NCBI RefSeq assembly: GCF_031127815.1
Contig: NZ_JARXHY010000007.1
Span: forward strand, 124,001 to 188,000
Direction: 5' to 3'
DNA from: Pelagicoccus sp. SDUM812003
GTDB lineage: Bacteria > Verrucomicrobiota > Verrucomicrobiia > Opitutales > Opitutaceae
Length of the DNA stretch: 64,000 nucleotides
Under the pieces are notes generated by a model. It did no database searches, was not told where the DNA came from, and worked only from the letters and a program-made list of their open reading frames with translations. The stretch's first letter is position 1, and the number at the start of each line of letters is the position of its first letter. This document shows, in pieces, positions 62,373 to 64,000 of this stretch. A program made the position numbers and the translations under genes.

Positions 62373-62636
62373 TTTCTGAGGAACGAAGGTGTCAGCAATA
62401 TCGCTTAAATTTGGCGATTTTAGATCCATCAGGGCGAAATGAGCTCCTTCCTCTAGGGCGACTTGGGCAGGAGACCTTTTTTCCGTTTGGAAAATCCCTG
62501 AATTCCCCTGAATCGAAGCGCTTCCCGCATGGAGAGGCGGACGAACGACACGGCGTCGCTCGTAGAGTGGCCGGCGTCGCATTTAGATTGCGGCGAGCAG
62601 ACCCTGGCCTTATGCCGTTTCGCTTTCTAACGAACC

Positions 62637-64000
62637 ATGAAGTCTTTCTACATCACCACCGCTATCGATTACGCAAACGGTTCGCCGCACCTTGGCCATG
62701 CCTACGAGAAAGTGTTGACTGACGTCGTCGCTCGCTTCCGACGCCTCAAGGGGGAGGACGTGCGCTTTCTCACTGGCCTCGACGAGCATGGACAAAAGGT
62801 CCAGCAGTCGGCTCGCCAGCGCGGTATCGAGCCCATCGAGCTGTGCGACGAAGCGGCGGAGAAGTTTCAAGGGCTTTGCAAGCGCTTGGAGATTTCCAAC
62901 GACGATTTCATCCGCACCACGGAAGAGCGTCACAAGAAGGTGGTGCGAGCTCTCTTGCAGGATCTCTACGACCGCGGTGAGATTTATCAGGCCGAGTACA
63001 AGGGCTACTACAGCTCCCGCGCCGAGCAATTCCTGCAGGAGAAGGACAAGGTGGACGGCGCGTGGCCGGAGATCTACGGAGAGGTCACGGAGATCACAGA
63101 AAGCAACTATTTCTTCAAGCTCAGCAAATACCAGGATTGGCTGGTCGATCATCTCAAGAACAACGAGGACTTCATCTTCCCGCGCTTCCGCGCCAAGCAG
63201 GTGCTGGAGTTTCTCAAGGAGCCGATCAACGATCTGTGCATCTCTCGGCCCAAGGAACGCTTGGAATGGGGCATCCCGCTCCCCTTCGACGAGCAGTACG
63301 TGACCTATGTCTGGTTCGACGCCCTCGTGAACTACATCAGCGCGGTGGGCTATGGGACGCCGGATTTCGAAAAGTATTGGCCAGTGGACTACCACGTCAT
63401 CGGCAAGGACATTCTTCTGCCCCCGCACGCCGTCTATTGGCCCATCATGCTGAAAGCGTGCGGCATCGAGCTGCCCAAGGGGCTGCTGGTGCATGGCTGG
63501 TGGATGACTGGCGGTCAAAAGATGTCCAAGAGCACCGGTAAGGTGATCAACCCGCTGGATCTCATGGACGAGTTCGGCGCGGACGCCTTCCGCTACTTCG
63601 TCACCCGCGAAATGAATGTGGGGCAGGACAGCGAGTTCTCCGACGAGCTGTTCATGAGCCGCTACAACAGCGACCTCGCCAACGATCTGGGCAACTTGCT
63701 CAATCGGGTGCTGACGATGACGCCGCGCTATTGCGGCGAGACCTTTCCCGCCCGAACCATCGAGGAAGCTCCGGAGAAGGAGCTCGAAGCGGTTTGGGCG
63801 GAAACCGAGGAGCAGGTCGTGACCCTCTACGAGGAGTTTCAGTTTCACAAAGCCCTCGAGCTGACCTTCAATTTCATCCGCTCCATCAATCGCTATGCCG
63901 AGCAACGTTCGCCTTGGAAGCTGGCCAAGTCGGATGACGAAAAGGACAAGCAGATCGTGGCGACTTCGCTTTCGCTGATGGCGGAGGCCCTGCGGCGAGC
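62637..64000 (+). CDS. metG: Methionyl-tRNA synthetase (3' end outside window)
   Basis: 454 residues are visible and the frame runs off the window. Class I motifs are present: the HIGH-like box in NGSPHLGHAYEK and KMSKS in GGQKMSKSTGK. The sequence YTTAIDY-type start (MKSFYITTAIDYANG) matches the family. The connective peptide lacks the usual pairs of zinc cysteines (it reads YYSSRAEQFLQEKD), placing it with the zinc-free MetRS type. The anticodon-binding domain begins near residue 400. A large minus-strand frame over this gene is a shadow. Confidence 0.95.
   Translation, partial: MKSFYITTAIDYANGSPHLGHAYEKVLTDVVARFRRLKGEDVRFLTGLDEHGQKVQQSARQRGIEPIELCDEAAEKFQGLCKRLEISNDDFIRTTEERHKKVVRALLQDLYDRGEIYQAEYKGYYSSRAEQFLQEKDKVDGAWPEIYGEVTEITESNYFFKLSKYQDWLVDHLKNNEDFIFPRFRAKQVLEFLKEPINDLCISRPKERLEWGIPLPFDEQYVTYVWFDALVNYISAVGYGTPDFEKYWPVDYHVIGKDILLPPHAVYWPIMLKACGIELPKGLLVHGWWMTGGQKMSKSTGKVINPLDLMDEFGADAFRYFVTREMNVGQDSEFSDELFMSRYNSDLANDLGNLLNRVLTMTPRYCGETFPARTIEEAPEKELEAVWAETEEQVVTLYEEFQFHKALELTFNFIRSINRYAEQRSPWKLAKSDDEKDKQIVATSLSLMAEALRR

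Noticed and set aside
62610-63905. 431-residue minus-strand open frame
   Set aside because: It covers metG, whose class I synthetase motifs are unmistakable on the plus strand.

Overview
The window is about 64 kb of GC-rich chromosome from a Gram-negative bacterium. It most resembles a Verrucomicrobiota member of class Opitutae; this is inferred from gene style and is not a measured placement. Supporting signs are a DUF5069 protein, a small protein with an EPSAYGL-type PEP-CTERM tail, the gatCAB set, the bamA-skp-lpxD order, many genes without a clear Shine-Dalgarno site, and numerous short palindromic intergenic repeats. The genus cannot be assigned.

Layout. 1-7.6 kb: an SNF2-type helicase (5' truncated), a 56-residue membrane protein, a VOC-fold protein, a beta-carbonic anhydrase, a PocR/AraC regulator divergent from hemN, and an M48 lipoprotein protease. 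7.7-8.3 kb: tRNA-Asn whose 3' end plus terminator is tandemly repeated, then a 131-bp element with 13-bp terminal inverted repeats. 8.3-26.4 kb: a nitrogen-fixation island with nifA (minus strand), a co-directional cluster nifH-nifD-nifK-ferritin-nifE-nifN-nifB-[2Fe-2S] ferredoxin-nifV-unknown-flavodoxin-nifJ, and draT (minus strand). 26.9-36.2 kb: rplY-pth-rpsF-ssb-rplI-dnaB-bamA-skp-lpxD-prs. 36.4-50.1 kb: htrA, a DUF5069 gene, rnr, glgA, phrB, an SRPBCC-epimerase fusion, cysK, comF, accD and folC. 50.2-58.5 kb: tRNA-Lys, tRNA-Thr, rpmI, rplT, pheS, pheT, gatC, gatA, gatB. 58.6-64 kb: a PEP-CTERM protein, three pilus-like proteins and metG (3' truncated).

The main system is the nif island. 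It encodes a molybdenum nitrogenase of the anaerobe-type lineage: NifD carries a roughly 50-residue insertion and NifK lacks the long N-terminal extension. The FeMo-cofactor assembly genes (nifE, nifN, nifB with a fused NifX-like domain, nifV) lie in the same run. So does a self-contained electron supply: pyruvate:ferredoxin/flavodoxin oxidoreductase feeding a flavodoxin and/or a [2Fe-2S] ferredoxin. Two members are unexpected: a ferritin between nifK and nifE, and a 175-residue protein of unknown function whose start overlaps the nifV stop. Control appears to be layered. A NifA-type sigma-54 activator is divergent, the nifA-nifH gap holds four alternating TCCTAC/GTAGGA half-sites, stem-loops sit after nifH and nifK, and DraT lies downstream. 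The nifI1/nifI2 PII genes common in related anaerobe-type clusters are absent, and no draG is visible.

Other notable items are a shared family of REP-like palindromes (one copy supplies the stop codon of rnr), two small inverted-repeat-bounded elements between the gat genes, and an AccD whose zinc-ribbon cysteines are mostly replaced.
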